Below, piece after piece: positions 61,793 through 64,000 of a stretch of DNA of 64,000 bases. The DNA comes from an uncultured bacterium (GTDB lineage Bacteria > Bacillota_I > Bacilli_A > RF39 > UBA660): contig CAMVPB010000002.1 in NCBI GenBank assembly GCA_947169285.1, positions 62,001 through 126,000 of the forward strand, read 5' to 3'. A program made the position numbers and the translations under genes. Position 1 is the first letter of the stretch; each line of letters opens with the position of its first letter. A model generated the notes under the pieces. It worked only from the letters and a program-made list of their open reading frames with translations, was not told the DNA's origin and did no database searches.

Positions 61793-64000
61793 TTAAAATA
61801 ATGATAATTGAGAACTTTCTGGAAGTCCATCTAATATCCCCATTTCTTTCATTTTTTCAATTAATGTTGATGATACCTTGCCCCTATTTTGTAAATCTTC
61901 AATACTTACAAAAGGTGATTTTTCTCTTTCTGAAACTATTAAATTTGCAACTGTATCACCTAATCCATCAATAGTAGAAAATGGAGGATATAAATTATTT
62001 TCATCTCTTACAATAAAGTTAGTACTTCCACTCTTATTTAAATCTATTGGTAAAAAATTTATATTACGAGCAGAAGCTTCTAAAGCTATTTTTAAAGTTT
62101 CTAAAACAGACATTTCTTTATTGGTTGCATCATATCCTTTATTGTTAATTTCATTTATTTTAGTTTTTATTTTATCATATCCACCAATCATTGCATCAAT
62201 ATCATAATCAGTTATTCTCGATGTAAAATATGTTGCATAATAAAGTGCTGGCATATGGACTTTAAACCAAGCGATTCTAAATGCACTAATAACATATGCT
62301 GCAGCATGAGCTTTTGGAAACATATATTTTATCTTTCCACATGAATTTATAAACCAATCTTCTATCCCGGCATTTTTCATTGTTTCGATATGAGATGCCC
62401 AAGTCTCAGGATCTTTTGATGCTTTACCCTTACGAACAAATTCCATTATTTTAAATGCTTTAATTGGTTCAACTCCATGATACATAAGATATACCATTAT
62501 ATCATCACGACATCCAATTACTTCTTTAAAAGGTACAACTTTATTTCTAATCAATTCTTGAGCATTGCCAAGCCATACATCGGTTCCATGTGATAAACCT
62601 GATATTTTAATTAATTCTGAGAATGTTTTTGGTTTTGTATCAACAAGCATACCAATTGTGAAATTAGTACCAAATTCCGGAACACCTAATGTACCTGTTT
62701 CACACATAATTTGTTCTTTAGTAACACCCAATGCTTCAGGAGACAAGAAAATTGACATAGTTTTTTTGTCATCGAGAGGTACTTTTGTAACATCCATTCC
62801 AGATAAGTCTTGTAAATATCTTAATTGTGTTGGGTCAGAATGACCTAATATATCAAGTTTTAATACATCTTGATCAATTGCATGATAATCAAAGTGTGTT
62901 GTTCTCCAAGAAGATGTTGGATCATCCGCAGGATATTGAAAAGGAGTAAAATCAAATACTTCCATATATTTTGGTATTACAACTATTCCACCCGGATGTT
63001 GACCAGTTGTTCTTTTTATACCTGTACATCCTATTGCAAGCCTTTCAATTTCTGCTTTTCTTTTAAATATTCCTTTTTCTTCTAAATATCCTTTTACAAA
63101 GCCAAATGCGGTTTTTTCAGCAACTGTTCCAATTGTACCAGCTCTGTAAACATTATCTTCACCAAATAATACTTTTGTATATTCGTGAGCATCGGCTTGG
63201 TTTAAATCCGAAAAATTAAGATCTATATCTGGAACTTTATCTGCATTAAATCCCAAGAAAGTTGCAAAAGGCATATCTTGTCCATCCTTATATAAATTTT
63301 CACCACAAATTGGACATTTTTTATCAGGTAAATCAAATCCAGAAGAATAAGTTTTACCTAAAGATTCACCATTATCAGCAGTAAATATACTGTGCTTACA
63401 ATTTAGACATCTGTAGTGAGCAGGAAGTGGATTAACTTCAGTTATACCCATTAGAGTTGCAACAAAAGATGAACCAACAGATCCTCTTGAACCAACTAAA
63501 TATCCAGAATCGTTTGAATGCTTAACAAGCTTTTGAGCTATTAAGTAAATAACATCAAATCCTCCACCTATTATTCCACCAATACTCTTTTTAGTAAGTT
63601 TATCTAATTCTTCTTCATTTAATTCTTTATTATCTTCTTTTAATTTGTTTTTAACAACTTCTTTAACAGAATCAAAACCTTTTAATATCGTATTATGAAG
63701 TACATTTAAATCATTAAAATATTTTATAATTGAATCTCCATATAATTCTTTTGCAATTCTCTCTTCAATATTATCTGGCAATTTTTCTCCATACAAAGAA
63801 GAAGCTTTTTCATATACCATATTTGTAACTTCATTAACAGAATTATCAATTTTAGGTGAAAAAGGAACACCACCAGTTTCTATAATAACTTCAATTATTT
63901 CACACATATCAAATATTTTATTAGTATTTTTAATAACTAATTCATATTTTTCTTCTTCTGTTAAGAATGAGAATTCATTCATCATCTCTTCAGTTGTTCT
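61793..64000 (-). CDS. polC: DNA polymerase III PolC-type alpha subunit, C-terminal part, 5' truncated by window edge
   Basis: The frame continues through the last base of the window (RTTEE then MMNEFSFLTEEE), so the ATG at 63985 is internal and the true start lies outside. About 735 C-terminal residues are visible: the palm with YLVGSRGSVGSSFVATLMGITEVNPLP, the zinc module CLNCKHS...CPICGE, the catalytic DIDLNFSD acids, FGEDNVYRAGTIGTVAEKTAFGFVKGY, GQHPGGIVVIP, the fingers and the C-terminal helix-hairpin-helix (DGLGDTVANLIVSERE). The end DGLPESSQLSLF is the usual clamp-binding tail (Q-x-x-L-F). It is the main replicative polymerase of low-GC Gram-positives. Confidence 0.97.
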   Translation of the reverse strand, partial: RTTEEMMNEFSFLTEEEKYELVIKNTNKIFDMCEIIEVIIETGGVPFSPKIDNSVNEVTNMVYEKASSLYGEKLPDNIEERIAKELYGDSIIKYFNDLNVLHNTILKGFDSVKEVVKNKLKEDNKELNEEELDKLTKKSIGGIIGGGFDVIYLIAQKLVKHSNDSGYLVGSRGSVGSSFVATLMGITEVNPLPAHYRCLNCKHSIFTADNGESLGKTYSSGFDLPDKKCPICGENLYKDGQDMPFATFLGFNADKVPDIDLNFSDLNQADAHEYTKVLFGEDNVYRAGTIGTVAEKTAFGFVKGYLEEKGIFKRKAEIERLAIGCTGIKRTTGQHPGGIVVIPKYMEVFDFTPFQYPADDPTSSWRTTHFDYHAIDQDVLKLDILGHSDPTQLRYLQDLSGMDVTKVPLDDKKTMSIFLSPEALGVTKEQIMCETGTLGVPEFGTNFTIGMLVDTKPKTFSELIKISGLSHGTDVWLGNAQELIRNKVVPFKEVIGCRDDIMVYLMYHGVEPIKAFKIMEFVRKGKASKDPETWASHIETMKNAGIEDWFINSCGKIKYMFPKAHAAAYVISAFRIAWFKVHMPALYYATYFTSRITDYDIDAMIGGYDKIKTKINEINNKGYDATNKEMSVLETLKIALEASARNINFLPIDLNKSGSTNFIVRDENNLYPPFSTIDGLGDTVANLIVSEREKSPFVSIEDLQNRGKVSSTLIEKMKEMGILDGLPESSQLSLF

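Noticed and set aside
61793-64000. ATG at 63985 considered as the start of a separate 730-aa polymerase
   Set aside because: The frame stays open to the window edge with residues matching PolC just before this Met, so the gene simply continues outside.

Overview
The window is strongly AT-rich bacterial chromosome, reads with the standard bacterial code (TGA is a stop), and is densely packed with short intergenic gaps and A/T-rich hairpin terminators. The gene set points to Firmicutes/Bacilli: PolC-type polymerase, ComN, RNase HIII, fused SecDF, RarA, a 6S RNA next to tcdA. Sporulation-type genes (spoIVB, spoIIM, a spoVB-like flippase, a YjcZ-like miniprotein) occur with Mollicute-like traits (SMC of only 978 residues, extreme AT bias). 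I infer an uncultured, probably gut-associated Bacilli lineage; the exact taxon cannot be read from the sequence.

Layout. 1-4.1 kb: lepA (cut by the window edge) and hemW, separated by an LRR surface-protein gene. 4.1-11.7 kb: tRNA-Ser, a prepilin, nusB-xseA-xseB, spoIVB, folD, spoIIM, mnmA, an XRE regulator. 11.7-24.6 kb: ZIP transporter, deoB-xerD, rarA, tcdA, 6S RNA, asnS-hisS, a SpoVB-like flippase and membrane proteins. 25-37 kb: a PRPP synthetase, small proteins, the operon queA::FGase-amidoligase-ATP-grasp-tgt, trxA-cvpA, rnhC, a RelBE/YafQ-type toxin-antitoxin pair, mutS. 37-42 kb: accessory island with a DUF1016 remnant and a complete diversity-generating retroelement (DGR). 42-64 kb: dtd-rel, secDF-comN-proS, prepilin and pilus-type ATPase, tig, ftsW, def, smc-rnc, yidD with a ZnuA-like lipoprotein, ruvA-tdk-ruvB and the 3' part of polC.

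Main discovery. The DGR contains a reverse transcriptase (YMDD, IGAMTSQ motif), an Avd-like accessory gene, a 115-bp template repeat (39535-39649) and a matching ungapped 115-bp variable repeat (39954-40068) at the 3' end of a 672-residue surface protein. The repeats differ at 19 positions, 18 of them template adenines (coding sense), the hallmark of adenine-directed mutagenic retrohoming. The target shares its promoter, ribosome-binding region and N-terminal secretion/stalk module with the LRR protein at 1341-2942. The organism therefore appears to use one exported scaffold with two diversifiable C-termini: DGR-edited and tandem-repeat.

Second-tier observations. QueA carries an N-formylglutamate-amidohydrolase-like domain at its C-terminus and is translationally coupled to an amidoligase and a RimK-type ATP-grasp ligase, which suggests an uncharacterised amide-bond making and breaking pathway. 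The Rel protein keeps its ppGpp synthetase but has lost catalytic residues of the hydrolase. A ZnuA-like lipoprotein lacks the expected metal-binding histidines. Calls rest on reading the sequence and family knowledge; no database search was run.
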